A DNA stretch of 60,669 nt from Pseudomonas entomophila (GTDB taxonomy: Bacteria; Pseudomonadota; Gammaproteobacteria; Pseudomonadales; Pseudomonadaceae). The translations under genes were made by a program, and so were the position numbers. Position 1 is the first letter of the stretch. Each line of letters opens with the position of its first letter. The notes under the pieces are model-generated. The model had not been told where the DNA came from. It ran no database searches and was given only the letters and a program-made list of their open reading frames with translations. The stretch spans positions 1 through 60,669 of the forward strand of contig NZ_JARPQB010000057.1 of assembly GCF_029478665.1 (NCBI RefSeq), read 5' to 3'. Shown here one piece after another: positions 40,559 through 49,492 of the stretch.

Positions 40559-41251
40559 ATGAGCATAGTACGCACAGCGATACCCCTGGTTCTGCTCACC
40601 AGTGTGTTGACTGGTTGTGCAGGTTTGCAGAAAACCGACTGGCCGAAGTGTGCTGCCGTCGGGGGCGTGGGCGGCGCGGCCCTGGGCGCCATAGAAAGCT
40701 CCAGCTGGGCTGGCTGGGGCGCCTTGCTCGGTGGTGGCCTGGCGGCCGGGTACTGCTGGGCCCATGGCGATGGCGACGAGGATGGCGATGGCGTGCCCGA
40801 CAGCCGCGACAAGTGCCCGGGCACGCCACGTGGCGTGCAGGTCGATGCCAACGGTTGCCCACCGGCGCCGGCACCGGTGGTCGAAGAGGTGGTGGTACAG
40901 AAGGAAGAAGTCATCGTCATCCGTGACGTGCGCTTCGAGTTCGATTCGGCGCGCCTGACCGCCGCCGACAAGGAGCGCCTCAACACCATCGCCACGCGCC
41001 TGAAGAAAGAAGCGCCGAGCGCGCGCCTGAGTGTCACCGGCCACACCGACAGCGTTGGTTCCGACACGTATAACCAGAAACTCTCCGAACGTCGGGCCCA
41101 CTCGGTGACCGAGTACTTGATCGAAAGCGGCGTGCCGCGCGCCAGCTTCGTTTCGGTGGTGGGGGCCGGTGAAACCCAGCCGGTCGCCGACAATGCCACG
41201 GCCGATGGGCGTGCCATGAACCGTCGAACCGAGATCAAGATCCAGCGCTGA
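40559..41251 (+). CDS. OmpA-type lipoprotein with TSP3 repeat, copy 1
   Basis: A 230-residue lipoprotein. It has a signal peptide with LTGC lipobox (Cys20), a glycine-rich membrane-like stretch (33-62), a calcium-binding thrombospondin type 3 repeat (DGDEDGDGVPDSRDKCPGTP), then an OmpA C-terminal domain (about 115-228, TGHTDSVGSD and NRRTEIKI) that binds peptidoglycan. The ribosome site is AGGAGA. It is a tandem paralogue of the next gene. Probably tethers the outer membrane to the wall. Confidence 0.92.
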   Translation: MSIVRTAIPLVLLTSVLTGCAGLQKTDWPKCAAVGGVGGAALGAIESSSWAGWGALLGGGLAAGYCWAHGDGDEDGDGVPDSRDKCPGTPRGVQVDANGCPPAPAPVVEEVVVQKEEVIVIRDVRFEFDSARLTAADKERLNTIATRLKKEAPSARLSVTGHTDSVGSDTYNQKLSERRAHSVTEYLIESGVPRASFVSVVGAGETQPVADNATADGRAMNRRTEIKIQR

Positions 41252-41340
41252 TGGCCGTGCGCCCGTGCCTTGAGAAGTGGCGCGGGCGCGTCTTTACTCC
41301 TGTGTGACCGGAAGCGGCCGGTGACACAGGAGCATTCACC

Positions 41341-42060
41341 ATGCGTGTTTTGTCGAAGGCGGCGCTGCCGCTGGTGGTGGCCACGAGCCTGCTGGCAGGC
41401 TGCGCCACCCACAGCGATGGCAGCGCGCCCCTCAATCAAAGGACCTGGCCCCTCTGCAGCCTGCTGGGCGGGCTGGTCGGCGGTGGCCTGGGGGCCATCG
41501 AGAGCTCAAGCTGGGCGGCCGGTGCCGGCGCCGCAGGGGCGATTGCCGGTGGCTTGATCTGTTACGCCCAGGACGGTGACGAGGATGGCGATGGTGTCTT
41601 CGACCGCCGCGACCGTTGCCCAGACACACCCGCCGGCACCCGGGTCGATCACATGGGCTGCCCGCTGCCGCAGTATCCACCGTCGCAGCCACAACCCGAG
41701 CCAGCCGCGACATCCGAAGTGATCACCCTCGACGATCAGGGCCAGGTGCTGTTCGCCTTCAACTCCGACAGGCTTGAGGCCGGTGCTCAAGAGCGCCTGC
41801 ACAGCTTGCTTGCCAAACTCAACGACCCTTCGGTGCTCAGCATCAAGGTCATTGGCCACACCGACAGCGTCGGCTCCGACAGCTACAACCAGGGGTTGTC
41901 CGAGCGCCGTGCCAGCAGCGTCGCCGAGTACCTGATCAGCCAGGGGCTGGCGCCGGAGAAAGTGACCAGCCAGGGCCGTGGCGAGAGTGAACCGGTGGCC
42001 GACAATGACACCGACGAAGGCCGGGCGCACAACCGACGGGTGGAGCTGCACCTCAACTGA
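41341..42060 (+). CDS. OmpA-type lipoprotein with TSP3 repeat, copy 2
   Basis: A 239-residue paralogue of the preceding protein. Shared parts are the LAGC lipobox, GAIESSSWA, the repeat DGDEDGDGVFDRRDRCPDTP and the OmpA domain (TDSVGSDSYNQGLSERRASS). The linker is Pro/Gln-rich. Divergence is greatest in the N-terminal third. The two genes are 89 bases apart and look like an old tandem duplication. Confidence 0.92.
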   Translation: MRVLSKAALPLVVATSLLAGCATHSDGSAPLNQRTWPLCSLLGGLVGGGLGAIESSSWAAGAGAAGAIAGGLICYAQDGDEDGDGVFDRRDRCPDTPAGTRVDHMGCPLPQYPPSQPQPEPAATSEVITLDDQGQVLFAFNSDRLEAGAQERLHSLLAKLNDPSVLSIKVIGHTDSVGSDSYNQGLSERRASSVAEYLISQGLAPEKVTSQGRGESEPVADNDTDEGRAHNRRVELHLN

Positions 42061-42160
42061 ACCCCTCTGGCGCGTTGCCTGGCGTTAGGGGTACTGTTGC
42101 CGTCGCGGCCCGCTCGACCGGGCCGCTTCGACATAACAACAAATCGATCGGGGGCGGGGT

Positions 42161-42436
42161 ATGAAGTTCATCCTGGGCCTGGGCAAGGTCCTGACGGTGG
42201 TGTTCTGGTGGGTGGTGCTGGTCAATCTGTTCATGCCGCAGCCGTTGCCGCTCAATCTTCTCATCAACGCCGCGGGCATTATCCTGCTGACGCTGCATGT
42301 GCTCGAAATCCTCTTCTTCAACGGTAGCTTGCGCGGGCGCAGCCATCGTTGGTTCGACCGGCTGCAAATCCTGCTGACCGGTATTTTCCATGTCATGTCC
42401 ATTCCCAGGCCGCAGGAGGCGCCGAGCCATGCGTAA
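42161..42436 (+). CDS. DUF1145 inner-membrane protein
   Basis: A 91-residue protein with two membrane helices (about 9-25 and 31-52) and a basic C-terminal amphipathic part. Sequence matches the DUF1145 family of proteobacteria; role unknown. A GGGGCGGGG stretch serves as ribosome site. It overlaps the collagen-like gene by 8 bases. Confidence 0.82.
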   Translation: MKFILGLGKVLTVVFWWVVLVNLFMPQPLPLNLLINAAGIILLTLHVLEILFFNGSLRGRSHRWFDRLQILLTGIFHVMSIPRPQEAPSHA

Positions 42437-43187
42437 TCTGATGTTGCTGGCCGCGTTGGCGGCTCCCATGGCCCAGGCCGAAAGCCTCGAAGTTGCCGCT
42501 CATTCCATGTTGCGCCTGCCGAACAAGGCGGCCAGCGTACATCTGCAGCATTTGCGGGTAGCGGATTCGGGGACCTTGCTGCTGCCGGCCAGCTTGAGCG
42601 AGCTGAATATAGACCGGCTCGAATTGGGCCGTGATGCGCGCATCGCTGTTGCGCCAGCCGAGGGGGCGTTGAGCATCGAAGTGGCCCGTGCCTCCCTGGG
42701 CGAGGGGAGCGAGATCAGTGCTCCAGGTGCGCCTGGCACCTACGAGCGCAGTGCTCGCCCTGGCCGTAACCTGGAATTGCGATTGGCGGAACTGGAGGCT
42801 GATCGGTTGGCGATCGATGCCCGCGGGGGCGCGGGGGCACCGGGGTATGTCGGGCTCGATGGCGCCAATGGCAAAGCGGGTGGGTGCACCTGGGGGCAGG
42901 CCAGCCGTGGGGCCAATGGCGATGACGGTGGCAATGGGCACGATGGGGCATCGGGTGGGCGGGTTCGTCTCGCGGTGCCTGACAGTTTCCCACATGAACG
43001 GATCGTGGTTCGTCTGGATGGCGGCGCACCGGGCAAACCGGGGGCCGCAGGCCGGGCCGGGGCTGGTGGGGCGAGCAAGGGCTGCCTGGTCTACAGCACC
43101 GATGCCGGGGCCAATGGGCGGCCTGGGCGGGAGGGGCAGCCTGGTTTGGCGGGGGCTTCCGGAGAGTTGATCATTCAGCGGTTGTGA
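42429..43187 (+). CDS. secreted collagen-like Gly-X-Y protein
   Basis: A 252-residue protein with signal peptide (about 1-17, cleaved after AQA), a beta-rich N-terminal domain (20-110), then several Gly-X-Y blocks (about 133-150, 155-175, 195-210 and 222-245), separated by short non-collagen stretches including RVRLAVPDSFPHERIVVRLDG. Bacterial collagen-like proteins are usually surface or spore adhesins. It starts within the DUF1145 gene (8-base overlap), so the two are coupled. Function unknown. Confidence 0.75.
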   Translation: MRNLMLLAALAAPMAQAESLEVAAHSMLRLPNKAASVHLQHLRVADSGTLLLPASLSELNIDRLELGRDARIAVAPAEGALSIEVARASLGEGSEISAPGAPGTYERSARPGRNLELRLAELEADRLAIDARGGAGAPGYVGLDGANGKAGGCTWGQASRGANGDDGGNGHDGASGGRVRLAVPDSFPHERIVVRLDGGAPGKPGAAGRAGAGGASKGCLVYSTDAGANGRPGREGQPGLAGASGELIIQRL

Positions 43188-43194
43188 GTGGGTT

Positions 43195-43250
43195 GGTTTT
43201 GGGTTTTGGGGCATTCCATCAGTGATGGGCATGCCCACAAAACCCCAAAG
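43195..43250. other. long hairpin after collagen-like gene
   Basis: GGTTTTGGGGCAT pairs, with one bulge, with ATGCCCACAAAACC, and an inner CCATC/GATGG stem closes the loop. No T-run follows. It is probably a weak terminator or RNA 3'-end structure. Confidence 0.5.
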
Positions 43251-43381
43251 CCACACGCTGACACCGAAGCCAAACCACCCCACCCCCAATGGTCTAGTCT
43301 GAAAAAGACCGGCACCGGCCCAATCCCAACCAAGAGCGCCCGGACCGGACAACCATTCGGAGTCCCCTGGGAGGTGCTCTC

Positions 43382-44488
43382 ATGAGCCTGCTGCTTGAGC
43401 CTTACACCCTGCGTCAGCTGACCCTGCCCAACCGCATCGCCGTTTCCCCCATGTGCCAGTACTCCGCCGTCGACGGCCTGGCCAACGACTGGCACCTGGT
43501 GCACCTGGGCAGCCGCGCCGTCGGTGGCGCGGGCCTGGTGATCAGCGAAGCCGTCGCGGTTACCGCCGATGGCCGCATCACCGCCGAGGACCTCGGCCTG
43601 TGGAATGACGACCAGATCCCGCCATTGCAGCGCATCACCCGCTTCATCACCGCCCAAGGCGCCGTGCCCGGCATCCAGCTTGCCCACGCCGGTCGCAAGG
43701 CCAGCACCTACAGGCCTTGGCTGGGCAAGCCAGGCAGCGTCAAACCAGAGGAAGGGGGGTGGCAGCCGGTAGGCCCTTCGAAGATTGCCTTCGATCCAAA
43801 GCATACCCCACCCCGCGAACTGTCCACCGATGAGATCAAGGGCGTCATCGGCGCGTTCGTGGCGGCAACCGAGCGCGCATTGAAGGCCGGCTTCAAGGTC
43901 GTCGAGATCCACGCCGCCCATGGCTACCTGCTGCACCAGTTCCTGTCACCGTTGAGCAACCAGCGCCGCGACGATTACGGAAGCTGCTTCGAGAATCGCA
44001 TTCGCCTGACCCTGCAAGTGACCGAGGCCGTGCGCAAGGCCTGGCCAGACGATCTGCCGCTGTTCGTCCGGGTGTCGGCCACCGATTGGGTCGAGGACGG
44101 CTGGAACCCGGATGAAACCGTGGAACTGGCCCGCCGCCTGCGAGCCCTGGGCGTCGATCTGATCGACGTGTCTTCGGGCGGTACCTCGGTCAATGCCGAG
44201 ATCCCGACGGGCCCCGGCTACCAGACTCGCTTCGCCGAGCGTGTACGCAAGGAATCGGAGATCGCCACTGGCACCGTCGGCATGATCACCGAACCGGCCC
44301 AGGCCGAGCACATCTTGCGCACGGGTCAGGCCGATGTGATTTTCCTCGCCCGCGAACTGCTGCGTGACCCGTACTGGCCATTGCATGCCGACGATGACCT
44401 GGGCGGCAACAAGGCCACCTGGCCGGCCCAGTACCAGCGGGCGACCAGCCGGGCGAACCCGATCCACGAGTCGGACCTGCGCGACTGA
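43382..44488 (+). CDS. Old Yellow Enzyme-family NADPH:flavin ene-reductase
   Basis: A 368-residue FMN barrel enzyme of the YqjM/XenA class. Cys25 near FMN (SPMCQYS), substrate-binding His pair in IHAAHGYLLHQFLSP (about 177 and 180) and RVSATDWVEDGW are typical. It reduces activated C=C bonds of enones, maleimides and nitro compounds. It differs clearly from XenA itself, so no symbol is given. A GGGAGG site precedes ATG 43382. It is convergent with hicAB. Confidence 0.92.
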   Translation: MSLLLEPYTLRQLTLPNRIAVSPMCQYSAVDGLANDWHLVHLGSRAVGGAGLVISEAVAVTADGRITAEDLGLWNDDQIPPLQRITRFITAQGAVPGIQLAHAGRKASTYRPWLGKPGSVKPEEGGWQPVGPSKIAFDPKHTPPRELSTDEIKGVIGAFVAATERALKAGFKVVEIHAAHGYLLHQFLSPLSNQRRDDYGSCFENRIRLTLQVTEAVRKAWPDDLPLFVRVSATDWVEDGWNPDETVELARRLRALGVDLIDVSSGGTSVNAEIPTGPGYQTRFAERVRKESEIATGTVGMITEPAQAEHILRTGQADVIFLARELLRDPYWPLHADDDLGGNKATWPAQYQRATSRANPIHESDLRD

Positions 44489-44489
44489 C

Positions 44490-44822
44490 TCAGCCGCAGG
44501 CTGCCTGGCTGAGAATATCGCTCACCCACTGGTTGATGCTCTTCTGCGCCAGTTCGGCCTTGGCGGCCACGCTGGCGTGGAGGGCTGGTTCCAGGCGCAG
44601 GCTGAGTTTTCCGGAATAGGCCTTCTGCGGTTCACGGCCCAGGCGCTCGCAGGTGTCGAGGTAGTCGTCGACAGCCTCTTCGAAGGCCTGGCGCAGCTCG
44701 GCGATCGACTCGCCGTGGAAGCCGATCACATCGCGGATGCCGGCGATGTGGCCGATCAGCAACTGGTCTTCGTCGCTGTATTCGATGCGGGCTGAATAGC
44801 CGCGGTAGTTCATGATGTTCAT
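44490..44822 (-). CDS. hicB: HicB-type antitoxin
   Basis: A 110-residue protein with a HicB partial RNase H-like domain (about 3-60, YSARIEYSDEDQLLIGHI and GESIAELRQAFEEAVDDYL) and a C-terminal ribbon-helix-helix (about 70-105, LSLRLEPALHASVAAKAELAQKS). It neutralises HicA and binds the operator. Its start overlaps hicA by 4 bases, so toxin comes first, as in most hicAB pairs. Confidence 0.9.
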   Translation of the reverse strand: MNIMNYRGYSARIEYSDEDQLLIGHIAGIRDVIGFHGESIAELRQAFEEAVDDYLDTCERLGREPQKAYSGKLSLRLEPALHASVAAKAELAQKSINQWVSDILSQAACG

Positions 44823-45073
44823 GGTGTGACTCCTGCCTGCTCCAGGAACTGACGGGCGTCCCGTACCTGGTAGGGTTTGGCGTGCCGGTCGGGATGAGGG
44901 CGATGGAATGTCGCGACCTCGCCGTTGAGCTCGAAACGCACGCGGGACCCTCTGCCTTCGACGACCTTGGCGCCAAGCGACACCAACAGCGACTCCAGGC
45001 GCTGCCAGTCGAGTGTTCGGGGAACAGGTTTCTTGAATACGAGTTCGAGTAATGCGCGCTGATGATTATTCAT
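44819..45073 (-). CDS. hicA: HicA-type toxin
   Basis: An 84-residue double-stranded RNA-binding-like toxin of the HicA/YcfA family that would cleave mRNA. The region GRGSRVRFELNGEVATFHRPHP (about 41-62) shows Arg where many HicA have the catalytic His (GSHH), although His occurs in HRPHP. No ribosome site precedes the ATG; a perfect palindrome abuts it instead. Activity is therefore not certain. Confidence 0.82.
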   Translation of the reverse strand: MNNHQRALLELVFKKPVPRTLDWQRLESLLVSLGAKVVEGRGSRVRFELNGEVATFHRPHPDRHAKPYQVRDARQFLEQAGVTP

Positions 45074-45093
45074 GGTATCAGTCTGTGATACCA
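45073..45093. promoter_or_regulatory. hicAB operator palindrome
   Basis: TGGTATCA-GTCTG-TGATACCA, two perfect 8-base arms, whose first base is the A-T pair opening the hicA ATG. A ribbon-helix-helix HicB dimer could bind here and repress. It occupies the place of a ribosome site. Confidence 0.75.
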
Positions 45094-45169
45094 GAGGTGC
45101 GCGGCTCAATGGATGGGCGGTAGGCTGGAGCAGGTGCAAAGACAGGGAAAACTCTACTGAAGGGGCAGT

Positions 45170-45202
45170 AAAAAAGCCGGCGGGAGCTGAACCCCGGCCG
45201 GC
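45170..45202 (-). terminator. terminator of ydc-patD operon
   Basis: On the minus strand GCCGGC...GCCGGC, with CCC/GGG inside, is followed by TTTTTT, 17 bases after the patD stop. Confidence 0.8.
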
Positions 45203-45218
45203 CTTCATCACAGCAGGT

Positions 45219-46643
45219 TCAGTGCTTGAACATCACATGGCGCACGCAGGTGTAGTCCTCCAGCCCATACATCGACATATCTTTCCCGTAGCCGGAATGC
45301 TTCTGCCCGCCATGGGGCATTTCGCTGACCAGCATGAAGTGGGTGTTGACCCAGGTGCAGCCGTATTGCAGGCGCGCTGCCAGGCGATGGGCGCGACCAG
45401 TGTCGCGGGTCCATACCGACGAGGCCAGGCCGTACTCGGAATCGTTGGCCCACGCCAGCGCCTGGGCCTCATCGCTGAAACGAGTGACGGAAACCACCGG
45501 GCCGAACACTTCGTGACGGACGATCTCGTCGTCCTGCAGGGCATCGGCGAGCACGGTCGGTTCGAAGAAGAAACCGTCACCCGCGATGGCCTTGCCACCG
45601 GTGACCAGGCGAATGTGCGGCTGAGCGATGGCGCGCTGGACCAGGCCCGCCACCTTTTCGCGGTGCTGGGCGCTGATCAGGGGGCCGAGTTCGGTGTCGG
45701 GGGCGTTCTGCAGGCCGGGCTTGAGGCTGGCCACCGCCTTGCCCAGGCGTTCGACGAAGCGCTCGTAGATGCCGTCCTGCACATACAACCGGCAGGCCGC
45801 GGTGCAATCCTGGCCGGCATTGTAGAAGCCAAAGGTGCGGATACCCTCGATGGCCGCGTCAATATCGGCGTCGTCGAACACCAGGACCGGGGCCTTGCCG
45901 CCCAGTTCCATGTGCATGCGTTTCACGCTGTCGGCGGTGGCGCCGATGATGTGCGCGCCAGTGGGGATGGAGCCGGTCAGCGAGACCATGCGCACCTTGG
46001 GATGGGTGACCAGCGGATTGCCAACGGTCTGGCCGCGGCCGAAGAGAATGTTCAGGACGCCGGCCGGCAGCAGGCCCTGGACGAGTTCACCCAGGCGCAG
46101 GGCGGTCAGTGGGGTCATCTCCGATGGTTTGATCACCACGGTATTGCCGGCGGCCAGGGCCGGGGCGATCTTCCATGCCAGCATCATCAACGGGTAGTTC
46201 CAGGGCGCGATGGACGCCACCACGCCCAATGGGTCGCGGCGGACCATGGAGGTGTGGCCAGGCAGGTACTCGCCGGCCGCCGAACCACCCAGGCAACGCG
46301 CGGCACCAGCGAAATAGCGGAACACGTCGACAATGGCCGGGATCTCGTCGTTGAGCGCGGCGGAGTAGGGCTTGCCGCAGTTGTCCGATTCCAGTTTGGC
46401 CAGTTCCTCGCCATGGCGTTCGATCACCTCGGCGATGGCCAGCAACACGGCGGCCCGCTCCTTTGGTGTGGTCTGCGACCAGCGTTCAAACGCCTGGTCG
46501 GCGGCGCGCACGGCGGTGTCCACCTGCGCTTCGGTGGCCTCGTTGATCTGCGCCAGGGCGCTGCCCTTGGCCGGGTCGAGCACGGTCCAAGCCGGTCCTT
46601 CGCCATCCACCAGGCGGCCATTGATCAGCATTTGGGTTTGCAT
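45219..46643 (-). CDS. patD: gamma-aminobutyraldehyde dehydrogenase
   Basis: A 474-residue NAD-dependent aldehyde dehydrogenase. General base Glu246 (ELGGK) and catalytic Cys280 (AGQDCTAAC) are present. Sequence and its position after ydcSTUV-type genes match PatD/YdcW, which oxidises 4-aminobutanal from putrescine to GABA. ATG 46643 follows a GGAGGAG site; an upstream in-frame start at 46664 overlaps the permease stop. Last gene of the operon. Confidence 0.9.
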   Translation of the reverse strand: MQTQMLINGRLVDGEGPAWTVLDPAKGSALAQINEATEAQVDTAVRAADQAFERWSQTTPKERAAVLLAIAEVIERHGEELAKLESDNCGKPYSAALNDEIPAIVDVFRYFAGAARCLGGSAAGEYLPGHTSMVRRDPLGVVASIAPWNYPLMMLAWKIAPALAAGNTVVIKPSEMTPLTALRLGELVQGLLPAGVLNILFGRGQTVGNPLVTHPKVRMVSLTGSIPTGAHIIGATADSVKRMHMELGGKAPVLVFDDADIDAAIEGIRTFGFYNAGQDCTAACRLYVQDGIYERFVERLGKAVASLKPGLQNAPDTELGPLISAQHREKVAGLVQRAIAQPHIRLVTGGKAIAGDGFFFEPTVLADALQDDEIVRHEVFGPVVSVTRFSDEAQALAWANDSEYGLASSVWTRDTGRAHRLAARLQYGCTWVNTHFMLVSEMPHGGQKHSGYGKDMSMYGLEDYTCVRHVMFKH

Positions 46644-46660
46644 CGGGGGCTCCTCCAGGG

Positions 46661-47467
46661 TCATTTGCCACTGCCCGCGACGCTTTCACCGCCGCGGGTC
46701 AGGTAATAGGCGCCGATAATCGGCAGCATGGTCACCAGCATCACCAGCATGGCGACCACGTTGGTCACCGGCACGTCGCGCGGGCGGCTGAGCTGGTTGA
46801 GTAGCCAGATGGGCAGGGTGCGCTCGTGGCCGGCGGTGAAGGTGGTGACGATGATCTCGTCGAACGACAGGGCGAAGGCCAGCATGCCGCCGGCCAGTAG
46901 CGCCGAACCGAGGTTGGGCAGGATGATGTAGCGGAAGGTCTGCCAGCCGTCGGCACCCAGGTCCATCGACGCCTCGATCAGGCTCTGCGACGTGCGCCGC
47001 AGGCGGGCGATGACGTTGTTGTAGACGATCACCACGCAGAACGTCGCGTGCCCGACCACGATGGTGAACAGGCCAGGCTCGATGCCCAGGCGCTTGAAGG
47101 CCGACAGCAGGGCGATGCCGGTGATGATGCCGGGCAGGGCGATGGGCAGGATCAACATCAGCGAGATACTTTCCTTGCCGAAAAAGCTGCGTCGGTACAG
47201 CGCCGCCGAGGCCAGGGTGCCCAGCACCAGGGCGATCAGCGTGGCCAGGCAGGCCACCTGCAGCGATAACTTGATCGCCTCCAGCACGTCGGGGCGGGCG
47301 AAGGCCGCGCCGAACCACTTCAGGGTGAAGCCCTGGGGCGGGAAGCTGAAGGCCGCGTCCTCGGTGTTGAAGGCATAGAGCAGGATGATCAGGATCGGGA
47401 AGTGCAGGAACAGCAACCCGCCCCACGCCGCCAGGCGCAGGCCTGTCGAGGCTTTTTCAGAGTGCAT
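46661..47467 (-). CDS. ydcV: polyamine-type ABC permease YdcV
   Basis: A 268-residue PotC/YdcV-type permease with six helices and an EAA loop (SQSLIEASMDLGADGWQTF). Start at ATG 47467 overlaps the ydcU stop by 11 bases. It pairs with YdcU to import putrescine-like substrates. Confidence 0.9.
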   Translation of the reverse strand: MHSEKASTGLRLAAWGGLLFLHFPILIILLYAFNTEDAAFSFPPQGFTLKWFGAAFARPDVLEAIKLSLQVACLATLIALVLGTLASAALYRRSFFGKESISLMLILPIALPGIITGIALLSAFKRLGIEPGLFTIVVGHATFCVVIVYNNVIARLRRTSQSLIEASMDLGADGWQTFRYIILPNLGSALLAGGMLAFALSFDEIIVTTFTAGHERTLPIWLLNQLSRPRDVPVTNVVAMLVMLVTMLPIIGAYYLTRGGESVAGSGK

Positions 47468-48395
47468 CGAAGGCCCCCAGGCGTTTGACGATGGACAGGT
47501 ACACGGCAATCAGCACGATCGGCACCAGGGTGAAGGCCGCGGCCATGGGCATGTTGCCGATCGCGCCTTGCTGGGCGTAGACCATGCTGCCGATGAAGTA
47601 GCCGGGTGGGCCGATCAACTGCGGCACGATGAAGTCACCCAAGGTCAGGGAAAAAGTGAAGATCGATCCGGCGGCAATCCCCGGCACCGACAACGGCAGG
47701 ATCACCTGCAGGAAGGTCTGGCTTGGTCTCGCGCCGAGGTCGGCCGAGGCTTGCAGCAGCGAGGGCGGCAGGCGCTCGAGCGCGGCCTGGATCGGCAGGA
47801 TCATGAATGGCAGCCAGATGTACACGAACACCAGGAAGCGCCCGAGGTGCGAGGTCGACAGGGTGCTGCCACCCACGCCAGGAACAGCGAGCACCAGTTG
47901 CAGCAGCGCCTCCAGGTGCAGCTGCTGGATGAACCACTGGGCCACGCCGCCTTTGGCCAACAGCAGGGTCCAGGCGTAGGTCTTGACGATGTAGCTGGCC
48001 CACATCGGCATCATCACCGCGATATAGAAGAACGCCTTGGTGCGGCCGGTGGTGTAGCGTGCCATGTAGTAGGCGATGGGGAAGGCCAGCACGGCGCTGG
48101 CCAGTGACACCGCCACGGCCATGCTCAGGGTGCGCAGGATGATGTCGAAGTTCGCCGGGTTGAACAGTGCGGCGAAATTGGCCAGGGTCAGGTCCGGCGT
48201 CACCGCCATGGTGAAGTCGTCGAAGGTATAGAAGCCTTGCCACAACAGGTTCAGCAGCGAACCGAGGTAGATCGCGCCGAACCACAGCAAGGGTGGAATC
48301 AGCAGCATCAGCAGGTACAGGTTGGGGCGCCGGTAGAGCACGTTGCTCAGGCGCCGCAGGGGCGAACTTGCCGGGTGCGCCGAGGCAAGGTTCAT
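47457..48395 (-). CDS. ydcU: polyamine-type ABC permease YdcU
   Basis: A 312-residue PotB/YdcU-type permease. It has a long cytoplasmic N terminus, then a helix at about 27-50, and the EAA loop PPSLLQASADLGARPSQTF. The ATG overlaps the ATPase stop by 4 bases. Confidence 0.9.
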   Translation of the reverse strand: MNLASAHPASSPLRRLSNVLYRRPNLYLLMLLIPPLLWFGAIYLGSLLNLLWQGFYTFDDFTMAVTPDLTLANFAALFNPANFDIILRTLSMAVAVSLASAVLAFPIAYYMARYTTGRTKAFFYIAVMMPMWASYIVKTYAWTLLLAKGGVAQWFIQQLHLEALLQLVLAVPGVGGSTLSTSHLGRFLVFVYIWLPFMILPIQAALERLPPSLLQASADLGARPSQTFLQVILPLSVPGIAAGSIFTFSLTLGDFIVPQLIGPPGYFIGSMVYAQQGAIGNMPMAAAFTLVPIVLIAVYLSIVKRLGAFDAL

Positions 48396-49417
48396 ATGAC
48401 GCTTTCCTGCAATGCCGTCATTGCCGCTCGTGGCCAACGGGCATGTACGCGCTGGCCGGTTTGCCAGGTCGGCGCATGGGCGAGCCACTGGTCATTGGCC
48501 TGACTCACGGCCAGTACCTGGCCGTTGTCCAGTTTCACCTCGAAGCGAGTGGTGCTGCCCTGGTACTGGATGTCGTGGAGTTCGCCGCTGACCTGCACTT
48601 CGTGGCCGCTGGCCTGGCCGTCCAGGCGGATGTGTTCGGGGCGGATGGAGAACGGCAGGGGGCTGCCGCTGAGCTGTTGGGCCAGCTCGCCGCGCAGTAC
48701 GTTGGAGGTGCCGACGAACTCGGCGACGAACGTGGTCGCCGGCTGCATGTAGAGGTTGCGCGGCGAGTCGACCTGTTCGATGCGCCCACGGTTGAACACC
48801 GCGACCCGATCGGACATCGACAGCGCTTCGGTCTGGTCGTGGGTGACGAAAATGAAGGTGATGCCCAGCTGGCGCTGCAGCTTCTTCAACTCGCCCTGCA
48901 TCTGCTCGCGCAGCTTGAGGTCGAGGGCACCGAGCGGTTCGTCGAGGAGCAACACCCGCGGGCGGTTGACCAATGCCCGGGCCAGGGCGACGCGCTGGCG
49001 CTGGCCGCCGGAAAGCTGCGCCGGTTTGCGTTCGCCGTAGCCGCCTAAAGCCACCATGGCCAGGGCTTCTTCTGCACGGGCGTGGCGCTCGGGCTTGGCG
49101 ACGCCCTTGACCTTCAGGCCGTAGGCAACGTTGTCGCGCACGTTCATGTGCGGGAACAGCGCGTAGTCCTGGAATACCGTGTTGACGTCACGCTGGTAGG
49201 GCGGCAGGCCTGCGGCCTCGGCGCCATGGATACGGATCGAGCCGCTGCTGGGCTGTTCGAAGCCGGCGATCAGGCGCAGGCAGGTGGTCTTGCCCGAGCC
49301 GGACGGGCCGAGCATGGAGAAGAACTCGCCATCCTGGATATCGATGCTGACCTGGTCGACTGCCTTGACGTCGCCGAAGGCGCGGGAAACCTGGGTGAAC
49401 TGGACGGCTGGGGGCAT
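48392..49417 (-). CDS. ydcT: polyamine-type ABC ATPase YdcT
   Basis: A 341-residue PotA-like ATPase. It has Walker A GPSGSGKT (about 37-44), signature LSGGQRQR, Walker B LLLDEPLGALD, H-loop THDQTEA and a C-terminal TOBE domain (about 245-335). It energises the YdcUV channel and is coupled to ydcU. A REP and about 195 bases separate it from ydcS. Confidence 0.92.
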   Translation of the reverse strand: MPPAVQFTQVSRAFGDVKAVDQVSIDIQDGEFFSMLGPSGSGKTTCLRLIAGFEQPSSGSIRIHGAEAAGLPPYQRDVNTVFQDYALFPHMNVRDNVAYGLKVKGVAKPERHARAEEALAMVALGGYGERKPAQLSGGQRQRVALARALVNRPRVLLLDEPLGALDLKLREQMQGELKKLQRQLGITFIFVTHDQTEALSMSDRVAVFNRGRIEQVDSPRNLYMQPATTFVAEFVGTSNVLRGELAQQLSGSPLPFSIRPEHIRLDGQASGHEVQVSGELHDIQYQGSTTRFEVKLDNGQVLAVSQANDQWLAHAPTWQTGQRVHARWPRAAMTALQESVI

Positions 49418-49492
49418 GGTGCTACCTGATCGGTTGATGCGAGTTCATTCGGGCCCGTTTCGCCGGCAAACCGACGATATGCCATGTCGTCT

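Noticed and set aside
45072..46706. 544-codon plus-strand frame opposite patD
   Set aside because: Shadow of patD; no domain, and it would cross the hicAB operator and terminator.
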